Of a stretch of 64,000 bases of DNA, positions 35,510 to 48,400 are shown in pieces. The notes below the pieces were generated by a model. That model ran no database searches. It worked only from the letters and a program-made list of their open reading frames with translations, and was not told the origin of the DNA. The stretch is from Pegea sp. RAD2-039. Its lineage: Eukaryota > Chordata > Thaliacea > Salpida > Salpidae. The stretch's first letter is position 1, and the number at the start of each line of letters is the position of its first letter. Position numbers and translations under genes: made by a program. The stretch lies in contig JAQGEQ010000380.1 of the NCBI GenBank assembly GCA_034620365.1, positions 2,418,001-2,482,000 on the forward strand. Reading direction: 5' to 3'.

Positions 35510-37456
35510 CTTTTTGATATTTTCTGCGCCGAAAGGCAAAAGAAAAAAAGGTATTCTGACACATTAACTGTAGAAAATTTCTTACTAAATTAGATTTAAC
35601 CATGAAAAAACCATTTCACTTAAGAGCTTTCATCTTTCCGAAGCGATCAATATCTAAAGTATTGATAATAATGCCAACTCAAAGGTTCATTTCCATATAA
35701 GCTTATATTTTTGAAAAAAATTATCATATTATTTTATGGTTCTGATTTGTTGTCACTTAAACGCTTAGCTGTCATGTATAATTTCACGGATCAAGATTTC
35801 ATAAACTTTTCCTTTACCTCTATACTGTTGCCAAGTATGTCAATCATTTAGTTAGAATCAACCGCTAGAGTGCGCAATATCACCAGAAAATATAAAAACT
35901 TTGATAGTTTTACTAACTTAATTAATAACAATCTGATGATTTTACAGACGATTTTTTGAGCTAACGCTAATTTTTTTCTATAGATACGAAAGGATACTAT
36001 TCATAAAGCAAAATCGCTACAGATATCCACTAATGTTTTAATATCTTATTGAAACGGTATTTACAATCTATTTACTTTTATTTTTGATATTATCAAGTAT
36101 AATAACGTAGTCTGTACAATACTTACCTTTTATTAAACTTGACTTTTAATTTGGGCAAGAAGGGTTTTTTTCTGAAGGCAAATCTTTTCACGTCATCTCA
36201 TTCTAACATAAAAATCACAACAGTATAGATTCAAGTATAAATTTAAGCTTCATCTTTTTAGAGTCCTTAGATGCTTTTCATATATAAAATTAAATCAGCT
36301 TTATAGCAACGTTTTTAATAGAATTGAAAACTAACTTTCTCTGCTGGAACATATTAAGAAATCTTTAACTTCTATTTGGTGAAAATCTGACAATTAGTTT
36401 TAGCTTGAGCAATATCTTAATTATTTTGCAATAAGCTTATGCCTGTTGGTTATGGAATTACCCGAACAGCAACATAAACAAACAGAAGTAAATCTGATAA
36501 CAACATTATCTGAAAACTACCTCATTTCATGCATCACTTAACAATTGTAAAAAATTTATATCTTTCAAGAGCTTACAAAGGGCTAAATCCGAAAAACAAT
36601 GAAACAAAACATAATTGATATCTATTGATGCTTTAATCTATTACAATTATTCTAAACGTGTGACCGATAGTGTAAGATTCATGAGGTTGTTGCACAAGTA
36701 GTGTATACTTTTATATGAAGCTCTTCAGCTTGTGTTTATAAAGTACTAAACATTTGCGATTAATATCTTACTTAAAAGCTTTCTGTAAAAGTTTTATGCA
36801 AGTAAATACTCTTTATAACCAACTTCAAGATATTTCAAAGTAAGACTATTTGTGTAAATATTCTCTTGTCAAAAAACGATTAGATTATTTGTATCTAAAG
36901 TACCCTCGTAATAAAATAGTAAAAAAAGTTTGCTGAGCCAACAAAAATTAAGTATATTTGATTAAAAAATAAAGAGCTGATTTTTTGTATCTTGCACTAA
37001 ATATTTTAACATTTTAGCACAAGCCTTGCATTCAACTATTTACAGATTCAATAATTTAGTATAAAACTGACATTTCACAAATATTTTCTCATTTCATATT
37101 TCTACAATTTTTTCTTAATCAATAATTGCATTAATCTATTTGAAATAAATTGAAAACTGATTAAAAATAGCAGCAGGAGAGTTCGACCAATAAACAGAAG
37201 AATAAAATTGCTTACTACCACTAACATTTTAAATTATATACGGTTGACAGTTTTAGGCGATAAGCTAGTCATGCTAAATCAGGTATTAGTATCATTAGAG
37301 AAAGAGACAGCGTGGATTGCATACAGAAGACTCCTGTCAAAAAGTATCATGAAAGGAAAGTCATTTTCTATTTAGTAGATTTAATTTAGTCTTTTGCCAA
37401 AATGATTTTAATCGTGATCACTAAATAAGCAGTTTTGTTTTTATTACATTGTCAAT

Positions 37457-37500
37457 TTTATTATTATTTTGTATTATTATTATATTATTATACTATTATT
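37457..37500. repeat. Imperfect (TTA)n microsatellite
   Basis: About 44 bp of TTA/ATT units with interruptions, directly abutting the palindrome at 37501. Confidence 0.85.
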
Positions 37501-37523
37501 ACTTTTGTCAAATTGACAAAAGT
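37501..37523. repeat. 23-bp palindrome (11-bp arms, one central base)
   Basis: ACTTTTGTCAA, A, TTGACAAAAGT. The arms match perfectly. It sits exactly at the end of the TTA repeat. Confidence 0.85.
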
Positions 37524-39393
37524 GCAAGTACGATTACTTACAAGTTGTTAGAAAAAATATACTTATAAAAAGATATTTTAAAAATATGCAAAAAAGTGAA
37601 TAGAAAATAAGTTGTCACTTTGTTAATATTTGTGAAAGTTTTTAAAGCAATTTTTTTCAAAGTCTTATATATTATCGGGAATAATAACATAGATTTGACA
37701 AAATTTTATCTGGATAAATTTTATAAGAACTATGTAGAAACTAAACTGTATACTCTTTTCTAAGTTATTTTTACGGGTTGTTTGATAACTAGTAAAAATA
37801 GTTAGGTTAAAAATCTCTTGTAAGTTAAATGGCGCTTACTTTTATAGGTTGAAAGTCCTGAATCTGCAAAAGTTAACCAAAATAAAGTTAAAGACTATAG
37901 ATAAACAAGCTTCAAACCATTTGTTTTTTTTAATTTAAGTATAAATTTGATATAGAGTAAGTGCTAACGCCTTGATAGCTACAAATAACTTTTTTAATTA
38001 AATATAAAGTAATTGAAAATGAATTTATAAGTTAATATAAATTCCTATTCTAAAATAAACTTATTTATGCAAAATGAAGTTTATATTTAGACGTTTCTAA
38101 ATAAAACTTTAATGTAATAAAAAAAAAATTAAAAAAGGTCTGAATAGCAATAAGAAAAGTCCTTTTCAACTATTTAGTACAACAACTCTTATTTTGTGCA
38201 TTTTAGTAAAACTTAACGATAAGTACTTAGCTTGATGCATAAAAAATAAAATCTTTATCAATTTTGGCAAATATATCAAATAAAGGTACAAAAATCCTTC
38301 TTATCGTATCTTAATCCTTCTTAAGAAAAACTAAAAAAATACAAACTAAATTATAGAGTTATTCAATCAGTTTTCATATCATTTAATGATCTGTGTTTCA
38401 ATACAAAACTTTCATCAATAGCTATTGTTATCTTGTGTAATGATCTAAATTGAGTTGTTTCTAAACTTTATTTGTGATGTTTATTTATAACAATTAAACA
38501 TTAATGGTATAACTTATCAACTTTTTTGAAACTGTTTATTTGAAGTTTGTTTTTTGTTTGGTATAAATAAATTTAGGTAAAAACTAAAATTATTTTTGAA
38601 TAAATGTAATCTAATAATCTAAAAGTTTTCCATAAAGTATAAATAATAGCAAAATAGATAAAATCATTTTAACAATTATTTAAAACAGTTTTCAAACTAC
38701 ACTAAAGTGAAATTCTATAAAGCCATGCACATATAGCAGTTAAATGAAAAATGAAACTTGTTTCTAAGCCAGCAAATTCTATAAGAATTCAAATAACACT
38801 TTTTTCTCAATAGTCTTTACAAACTTAGCTACAAAATAAGTTGCAGATGAAGTTATTTTCAGCAGTTGAAAATATTTAATAATAAAAACTTAAACAATTT
38901 ACTTTAGTTAACAGGTCTTGTTTAAAACAAGTATTTAAAAGTTTACAAACATGTAAAACAGTGTTTCATTATATCTTTTTTCAAAAATTTAAAACAAAAT
39001 TAAAAATATTTAACTTTAGAGTTTAGCTGATAATTTATAAAATTTTCAACCGGGAAAAACATTTGTTAAATCTTTACAAACTGAACTTTGATGAAGATTT
39101 ATCATACTAAGACTTAAATTACAGACAAAAGCTTAGTTACATCTAAATAGAAACAGACAACGAATGACCTAAGAATCTTTGAAGACTTACATTTAAATAA
39201 TTGTAACATAAAGAGTCTTGATAAAGAACTATAATGACTTTAGAATGAGAAATACATTGATTGGTTAGACCTTTCTTACATGTCTTGGCAGGTTTAATGA
39301 CCCGACTGAAGATTGTTAGTAGAAGCAAGTACTTGCAACAACAATTGTAAGGGATAACCTCGCTGTTGTTTCAGAACATTTAACTCAGTTATT

Positions 39394-39423
39394 TGGCGCC
39401 AGCAAGATAATGCTGAGACGCCA
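39394..39423. repeat. GC-rich imperfect hairpin with AGATAA loop
   Basis: TGGCG pairs with CGCCA, and CAGCA pairs with TGCTG. They are separated by a small internal loop (C opposite AGA), and the loop reads AGATAA. Ten GC-rich pairs within 30 nt stand out from the AT-rich surroundings. Confidence 0.65.
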
Positions 39424-42400
39424 CCTATAGCATATAACTGCTGGTAATTAACACTATAATTGACATTTAGCTACAAGTGAAGTTGATGCCAATTTAAATG
39501 CTTCTACAATAGCTTTGTGTAATCTTTATCCATTTGGCTATCCCTTGTAAATATTAAGCTTGAGAAAACCACTGACGCACTTGTGTATTGAAGCAAATAC
39601 CTTGTAAAATTTCATGCTAAAAAGTTACGAAAACAATAAATGATAAATCAATCTTCTTAATATATAAGAAGGGTAATTTTGGCAAAGTTTGCTAATTGTA
39701 AAACTAGAGAAATACCTATAAGTAGCTAAACCAAAACACTGTAACTAATTAACTTATTCTAATACTTAGAAAATAAAATAAGAAAAAATGAAAACACTAA
39801 AATATTCTACACTTAGACTGTCAAAGGTGAAATCAATTCAAGTTTGTAACAGCTTGACGTGTCAAGTCTAGAACACTATTTTTAAATAAAATAATATAAA
39901 CAATTATCACTTTAACAAAATTTAAAAATAACTTTTTTTGTTCAAAAATACTTTTATAGAAACATAAACACTAAAAGTTTTATGATAAACATTTCCTTCA
40001 ACAATAAATTTAGTTTATAAAAAAAAATGACACATAAGATTAGATAATAACTAAACTGATAACATTTAATAAAAAATGTTTGATGTAAAAAATAAAATTT
40101 TCTAAAAAAATTTAATTTAAAAAAAATAGTGAAATATGAAGAAATAAAACATAACTTTTGATACAGTTTAAGTATCAATACTTTTAAGTAAAAATATTTG
40201 ATAATACTAGAACCTCAATTTTCTAAAACTTTCAGTTGAATGCAAGCTAAGAAACAAATAGATAGATGAAAGATCATTTCAAGTTGAAACAGATCATTAA
40301 ATTTTCCAAAAAAACTTTAATTTTATCTAGTTAGATTTTTTTTGGATAAAATATTTTTAATATCTAAGTTAAACTATCGATTTTTAGACCTCTAATATAC
40401 TTATTACTGAAATACTTCCATAGCTGGCTACAAAAAAAAGAATATTCATAAATTTTGTGCGTGGCTTTTTTTATTAAAACTCATTAATTGATAAATTCTG
40501 AAAAAAAAAGTTATTTAGTTTTTGTTTTCGTTTAAACTATACAATATGTTTACATTATTGATCAGTTATTTATACTTTCATACCATTTATTTAACATAAT
40601 ATTAATTTTATAGGACTAAAACAGTTTATAATCATTAAACAAAGATAGAAACAAAAATAATACGATACACTATTATCAATTACTTGTATGAGTATCTATA
40701 TGAAAAAGATAATTTGATAAATTTAACTTTTCAACTGAGTAACTGTTTATCTGAACCTTAGATAATTTCATTATTCTATTTTAAAAAATTAATCAATTAG
40801 CTGTGTAAGTTAATGAATGTAGTTCAAATAAACAACATTCTGTAAAAGTGATTAGATAAAATCATTTAAGCAGTTTCTTAGAGTTTTACTAAACGAAAAA
40901 TCTAAAACATTTCGTTATGGGAAAATCTTGAAAACTGATTGCAATTATGCTTTCGATCCAAAAAATTGACAGAAAAGGTAAGTTTTGTTATAAAGAAAAT
41001 CTATCTGATAAGCTAAAACCACAGTTTTTAGTTTAGTTATGTGTAAATAGTTGGAATAAAATAAAAGTTTATATTTTCAAATAGCGTTGAATAATTTATT
41101 CGAATCTTTTTATCAGTTATAATAAAATAGAAACATTAAATCACTAACTTTCCAAAGCTTTTATCACTTTTGATTTTACTAATATGCAGTAAACAGAAAT
41201 ATTTTATCTAATTTATAGATCTTGGATATTAGTCAAGTTAATACTTGAAAGATTTAGCAGAGTTATAAGTCTTATATTTTAATTTTCTAGTAAAAATAGT
41301 CGACGAAATTTGTTAAAACAAAAAAATACTTAGAAGCAAAAGATTTTTTCAATTATGTTGAATTGTTTTATGAATCTATCTAATTTTGGTTGAAACATTA
41401 GTTAGGATTAACATAAAAAGAAAATTAGACGTTATGTCTTATAACTGTTTTAGAGATAAATGATTTATATTCTAAATTTATCTAAATCTAATAAAGGTAA
41501 AATTTGCTTGTGACACTTTAGTGGATAACGTAATAAATATTTAAGTTACTTTTGTTAAAAAAGCTTGTTAGAGGTAAAAGGGTTATAGACTAGTCACTGT
41601 AGTAATAAATCTAATTGATTTAGGAAAACAGATGAAGTATTTATTTATTTTTAGATAGATTATTTTATGAACAACTGTCTTTTTCTAAAAACAACTACTT
41701 ACACGTTAAAAGCCATTTTAGTAGCTAGAGCTGATATACAGAATTGACCTTCAAAATGCAGTCAAAGGTTTGATTAACTTGATGAGAACAGATATAACTT
41801 TGGGATGCACATCACGTTCTTAAAAATAAAAACTAAAAAGATAAAGTGACAAAATCCGCAAAACATTAAAAATCTGTTTCAATTTCGATCACCATTTAAT
41901 TTCAAATGATCCGGCCAAAAAGTTTACTTAATGATGGTCACCTATCTTAGGTTTAAAGTTTCGAACTTATCTAGACTTAACTTAATATCTTAACTTACAT
42001 TTCACAGCTAAGTTAAAACATGCTTTAAAGTAAAGTATTAGAAATTTTATGAATAAATACATTTGTATTCAAATAAGTCTTTCTAAAGTTTGTTGTTGAA
42101 AACATAGATTGTATAACAACATCAAAGGCACTGGCATAGAAACCAAGATACTAATCATAGATCAGTTGATTAAATAGAGAAACGTAATCCACTGAAATTT
42201 GATTTTTATTTATACTTTGAAAAATATCAGATTCTTTTTCAAAGCAACGGAAAATAAAAGTTTGTTTTATATTTTAATAGGTAAAAGATAAAAAAGACTG
42301 TACTGGTAAGGTACTCAGATAATCAGAATATCTAAAAACAAAACAAGATTTCATGTAAAATCAGCTTACCAAAAATTTTTTATTCTAAGTTGATTAAACA

Positions 42401-42513
42401 TTCAGCTAATTTTAAGAAAAAAAAATTATTTAAACGTTTTTCAATTTTTTTGTCAACATTTGTTGTTCTAAAATGCAAAGAGAGATTTCTTTTTATGACT
42501 ACGTCAGCTTGTC

Positions 42514-42543
42514 TTTGACACCAGACGAAATAAACGTGTCAAA
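42514..42543. repeat. 8-bp inverted repeat TTTGACAC / GTGTCAAA
   Basis: The arms at 42514-42521 and 42536-42543 match perfectly with a 14-bp spacer. It is immediately followed by a second inverted repeat. Confidence 0.7.
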
Positions 42544-42567
42544 AACGCTTTTATGGCTATTTTCTTT

Positions 42568-42616
42568 GATTCTGAGCCTTTATATCAAATAAATTGTGTA
42601 ATTTAGGCTCAGCATC
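42568..42616. repeat. 12-bp inverted repeat (11 of 12 matched), GC-rich arms
   Basis: GATTCTGAGCCT (42568-42579) and AGGCTCAGCATC (42605-42616) pair with a single mismatch around a 25-bp loop. The size is hairpin-like, but the stem is shorter than a usual microRNA precursor. Confidence 0.7.
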
Positions 42617-44999
42617 AAGCAAACAATAAAAACTCGATTCAATAATAAAAAAATGAAATAAAAACTTTTATACTGCATCAGTTCAAATCACCCATTTCTC
42701 AGTTCTCATATGCGATAGTTTCAAATGATTTTTTACTAGAGTTCTTTATCCTGCATTATATTTTTTTTTGCTATTTCTTACAAAACCATACAAAAAATGC
42801 TGATACAGTTGGATTAAGTCTCAAGCGATCATACAAAAAGCTGACAGACTACAATTTTTGTCGTGTAAGAAATTTTGTAAATATTCTTGCCACCTTATAA
42901 ACACAACAAATAGGCCGATTGATTGGCATAATTCACAACTAAAAACAACAGAGTTGAAATCTCATAGTTAGACTTTTTTCGTTATTGTTTTTCATGCAAT
43001 TTTGCTCATAATTTTTGCTACGTAAGAATAACTAAAGCGCTTATGATATTCAATTTTCTCGTGCAAAGTAAACGAAGGTAGGCTTATCAAATTCTCTGCA
43101 GCTTTGTTGTTGACTTTTCACTTATACTTTTGTAGATTGTCATCGGCAACTTATTACGTTTGTCTTTGTTATCATATCATTTAACAAAAAGCTTCGAATT
43201 GTTGATTCAATGGGAGTTACTGATGTTCGATATCAAGTAGAAAGATCACTATAAAATTGATTCTGTAACTCAAGTTCACTTTCATCTTCAAATATAGAAT
43301 GACGTATTCAATTAAAAAGTTATAATATTGTGTTTTTTACATTGTTTATTTCCTTGTTAAAAAAAATTCATTAAATTAGTTAAAAAAGTTGATTTTATAA
43401 AACATTTCTAAAACTGATTTCTGAAAAACAAATTAACCGACAAACTCATATAAAAATGTTTTGTGACAGTTTATTATAAATGATTTGATTAAGATAAGAA
43501 TAAATTGATTATTTTGATATAAGTTTTAGTCAAAAGTTTGGTTTAAGGATGCTATATTTAAAAAATTGATTTGATGAATTATAAAAGTTAAAACTTTTCA
43601 GTACATATCTTCTTGATCGGCTCTGAGTCAAGTACAAACTTAACAAATAATTTGACGTAGTAAAAACCAGTTTAGATTTAATTGATTTTCTGCTTGAAAT
43701 CCTCTGATACAAAAATGATGCTAACTTCCAATTGAAAAGCAAAGATGTGTAAGTAATAATATCAATTGATCTAAATGACTTCTTAAAAAACTTTTATACG
43801 GAAAAACTACTTGTACCAAATACACACACGCATACTAAGTGTTTCTTAAAAGAGATCAAGCCAGTAGATTTTACAAAGTGATTAAATTTCAAGATCTTTA
43901 CGATGTACTTCTCAATGGCATTCTAGTCAGCTTACAGGTAAGATTGATAAGTCAACCTTAATGTAGTACGATTGCAGGCAGCTTCCTTATCGATTTTGGA
44001 AAAGACGCAATTACCAATCCTAAAAGAATGAAAATAAACTTTTTCACTTCGCTAATGAGGTATCTAAGAAAATTACACCTGCCAATGACCTCATTTTTTA
44101 TAATCTTGAACATTAACTTTGAGCGAACTGTAAAACAGTTCAGTTTAATAATTTTGTATATTTTACAGTTATACTGATGAATATATCGATGAGTTGTTGT
44201 GACTATTAAATATTTATAGTTTTGTTTATTATTTGTAAATAATAGTTTAAAGAAAAACTTGTTGCTAAATTGATAAAAGTTTAAGGTAAAATAAATTGTT
44301 AAACCTTGGAAAGTGAATTGTTTTTGGAAAGGTTCTTTAAAAAAAGATTTACAAAAAGTAGGAACAAACTAACTTAAAAAAAAGTTATACTCTTATGAAA
44401 ATGTATTACACAATGAATATAAGCAAGTGAATAGATATTGCAATGAAGACATTTTCATTAACATTTAACAAATATTTTCATTGTCATTATGTAGGCGTTA
44501 AAAATTAGAAATCTTTACAAATGATATAGTTTGATAAGAATTTACTTTTTTTACATGCAAATTCCAAGTTTTGAGATTGTATAAGTTCAATCTACAGCAA
44601 AAAATTAAATACCTAAGTAAGGAAACAATACATTTATAAAGTTGATTATCCAAATTCTTTAATCACTCGAATAAAAGCTTTATAAAAAGAAAAACTGGAA
44701 TTTAAAGCTTTTTATCCATCTAAAAAGCTTTTAAAGGGGAGTTCTTTAAGCTAATAATAATAACCGTTAAAAAATTAGATATTCTGTAATATCAGAAGTG
44801 AATCATGAAGCTCTCTTAAGCTCTGATTTCATATAGATATTCTGAGACATAAATTTAAATATGATACTCTTTATTCTCTAAACAGTTTTTGTCAAAATAC
44901 TTGGGCATCAATAAAAAGATTATGGCAAGTACTTAAAGGAGAATAAAATGCAAATTTAAACAAAACAAAATAAATTAAGCGATAAATAAATGAAGAGAA

Positions 45000-45440
45000 G
45001 AAAAGCTGAGATCGATTCTTTTCCACAAGTCAAGGATTAGAACGTTACAGGGTGCAACTTGTAGGGCTAACTTTGAGGTATAAGATAAGTTGACGCTAAG
45101 AAAATTACGCTTTCCGGCAAGAGAACATAAAAACACTCTTAAGATCTTAGTCAGAGGTTAGAATCGATTGATCCGACGACAAGTGAAAGCATAGTTGCGT
45201 TGCCTACCTTTGACGAAAAATTGTCGTTTGAACTAGCTTTTAACTGGAAGTTTGCCACACCTAACTTACCCTGTCGAATATAATTCGTCCGAAGTCTACG
45301 TAAACACAATTTATAACTACTGTTTTAGGTCATAAGTCATTTTAGTATCTCTTTTAAGGTTTGCGTTTTCATTATGTTGTATCTCCAGTAATTTGGCTCT
45401 CTAAGATAAGATGGCTGACGCTTGCATGTCGTAAGCAAGC
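45000..45440. promoter_or_regulatory. Higher-GC island with two composite GATA/TGACGCT modules
   Basis: This is a 440-bp stretch of normal base complexity in an AT-rich desert. It contains TAAGATAAG followed by TGACGCT twice, at 45081-45097 and 45402-45422, with spacers of 1 and 5 bp. A short GCTTGC/GCAAGC inverted repeat follows at 45420-45440. No ORF of note. It is a candidate enhancer. Confidence 0.4.
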
Positions 45441-48400
45441 TAAAGTGAGAATTTATTGAATAAGTTTTATATTTATTCTTCACTTTTCTTGCACTTTATC
45501 GAATCAAATTTTTCCAATTCTTATTTTGTAAGCAAAATAGTGGATAAAAATATATCTTAGACTCAGAAAAAAAAATTCAATATTTCTTTTTATGTTGTTG
45601 ACTACAATCAAACAAAAATCTGAATTTCAGTCGTTTTAGGAATTAAAAAAATTCTTTTTTATGAATTTATTATTAAAATAAAAATAATTTAACATTTCAA
45701 TTTTTTCCATTGTTATTAAGCACAACATTTAAAGATACAAATATAGATTGAAAATATATTCGATTTCACTTTTAAATATACTTAAATTGCACTAAAATAT
45801 TTAAAATAAATTTACTAAGAAGTAAAATAAAAATTAATGTAACAAATAAATTAGTCTGTAAAAAAATAGTACTTTTTCACTGAGTTAGTTCAGTTTAAGT
45901 TTTGAGATGAAAGAAAAAGCATTTAACTTTTTTAGAATTTTATAAATTATATATAACCCTAACCTCTTTCTTATGCACTAAGATAATGATGTTAGAGTTT
46001 TAATGATTTCTTTATAGAAATGCAAGTATATTAATTGAATATTTGAGTATTGATCAATAGCACAAGTTTCTATTTGTACATCAAATCAAATATAAGTTTT
46101 ATCATTCTATTTGTTGATTTTGGTTAATTAAAGTGTTTCTTTACAGATGAAGTAATTTGAAATATTTTTATATTAGAAGACTTCAAGAGATTTTTCTGAT
46201 CGTATATGTATCATCTAGGGACACAGGTATCACAAGGCTCGTGTGAAATATTTTCTTATGAACTGCAATTGACCGTGTTTTAATTCATCACAAAGTCAAT
46301 CATTAAAAAGCAAGCGACAAAATGGAGGTTTTTATTTTTGGAGTTTGAAAAAGCTCTTTAGTTTTTATTTTTACGTTATCTAAAGCTGCTGTTAGTTATT
46401 TAACTTGTTTACTATACAAAAAATCTTTAATAATGTTCACTTTAACATCAAATTTTTTCTTTTATTTAATTATAAAAATTCATCTAGTTTCAACTCTTGT
46501 CATATTTAAGTGGCATGATTAGTTAGTCAGTATTTTAGAGCAAAAGGACAATTCCAGTGATTTAAGGTTATCTTGTTTAAATCTCTTTTGTTTACTTCTT
46601 AGTTTTAAATCACTATTAAAAATATATTAGATAACATATCTTTCTTACATATTTATCATTAAAAGATTATTACATAAACAAAAGAACAAATAAACATTTA
46701 AAAAAAGTTTTAGTTTTTTTTTCCAAAAGTTTAAATATTTAAATTAATTGTTAACATAAAACAGCTTAATTTATAAGTTAATTAATATTTTGAAGTGCAA
46801 ATCAAAAAGTTGATTTTGTATAATCTGAATATTATAACATCAATATCATATAATAAATCAAATATACTTTCAATATAAAATTACTTTTTAATGAAAATCA
46901 AAGTATAGATAAATAATTTTTATAAAAGAATATTGCAGTATCAAATTTAATTAACAACCCTATAATAAATATAAATTTCTATTAAACTAAACGATGGTTG
47001 AAGTATCAGTGAAATTAACTTTGACAAAACTTGGCAATATCTTTCTATTATCTTATCTCTATAAATAAATTTAATATTTATAATTGATTTTAATTTTGTT
47101 TATGATTTATACTAAATATTACATAGAAAGGTCTAACTTTTAATTAAATATAAACATTGTATTTCTATTTAATTACCAAACTTTATGATTGTTGATAATC
47201 AGATGGGAGAAAAAATGATTTCAGATAAGAAATTGAAAAACAATTTATCTATTAAAATGTGATAGATTTTACAATTTATATTTAATAAAATCCTATTTTT
47301 ACTATTGATAAGTTTAAATCTCTAATTTATAACTTTAATTACAAACGAGGTCCATAATATTTAAATTAGCGTAATTATATTTATCAACCCCAAATGAAAG
47401 ATTGTTTAAATTGATAAGACCTTTTGCTACAAATCCAATTTTATTTTCAGTTTTTTATCAGTATAAAGTTCAAATTGTATTTCATTAATTATCTTAAACT
47501 TAATTCGAACCTTAAAAAAAATTAAAATGTTTTCACTTGGGATAACACATTAACAAGATTGAATTGGAAATGTATTAGTTTCTAATTAATCAGTAAAATA
47601 AATAGACAATATTGCTTATCATCTCAACACTTTTCACTCACTAAAGAATACTTAAATAGACAAATAAGAAGTTTCGGAAATAAATGCCACCAAGTATTGT
47701 CCCATGAGAATTACATCAAGGAATAGGTTTATCTTTCGAAGTATAAAGCATTAAAAGGTCTAAGTCTTGAATTTGATTTGAAGCTGTCTTAGAGTTGAGA
47801 TTACCGTTACAATGATTAGAATAAATATGACCCTTGTAACGGTTATGTACAAGTTGAAATAAAGTTCACTGATTGATAAGTGACTACCAGACTCAAACAA
47901 GTAAGTTAGTTGGTTAATAAATAATCCTGGTAGGTTTACTGAATAGAAATATCTATCTCTTTATCTATGAACTTTATACCGACATTTAGTAATTACATAA
48001 CATCCGTTTTCAACAAGCAACATGTTAGGGTTATCTTTAATCAAGCAGAGAGACTACAAAGGCCTAGCCCTGACCTTGCGGGGCATATAAAAGAGCTCTT
48101 AGCTTTCTTATCACCTTTTCATAAGTTGTTTCGGGTCAAATAAAGTTAAATATGTGTCAGTCATAAAATAAAACAATTAATAACGTTTATGATGTACAAA
48201 TAAACATAATTTTCAATTTTAATGAAAGATAGAAAATACTTTGAGGTAATTTTTGATTGACTAATCCATAATTTATGTTTAAAGTTTACTTGAATAACAG
48301 ATCTAATCATTTATTCATCTATTTCTATAAGAAAAAAATAACTTCAAATTAAACATCCATTTACTAACATTTCACAAATCTAATAGCGTAAGAATTTTTG

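Larger units (their letters stand above)
31517..45000. other. Proximal upstream flank of Irx, AT-rich with scattered higher-complexity patches
   Basis: The promoter should lie at the left end of this stretch, but no single TATA or initiator can be picked with confidence. GC-richer patches occur at 32380-32860, 35050-35560, 39340-39500 and 42480-42620. No coding exon is supported. Confidence 0.6.

Noticed and set aside
38917-38931. 15-bp palindrome CTTGTTT-A-AAACAAG
   Set aside because: Its low-complexity AT-rich arms are close to chance expectation.
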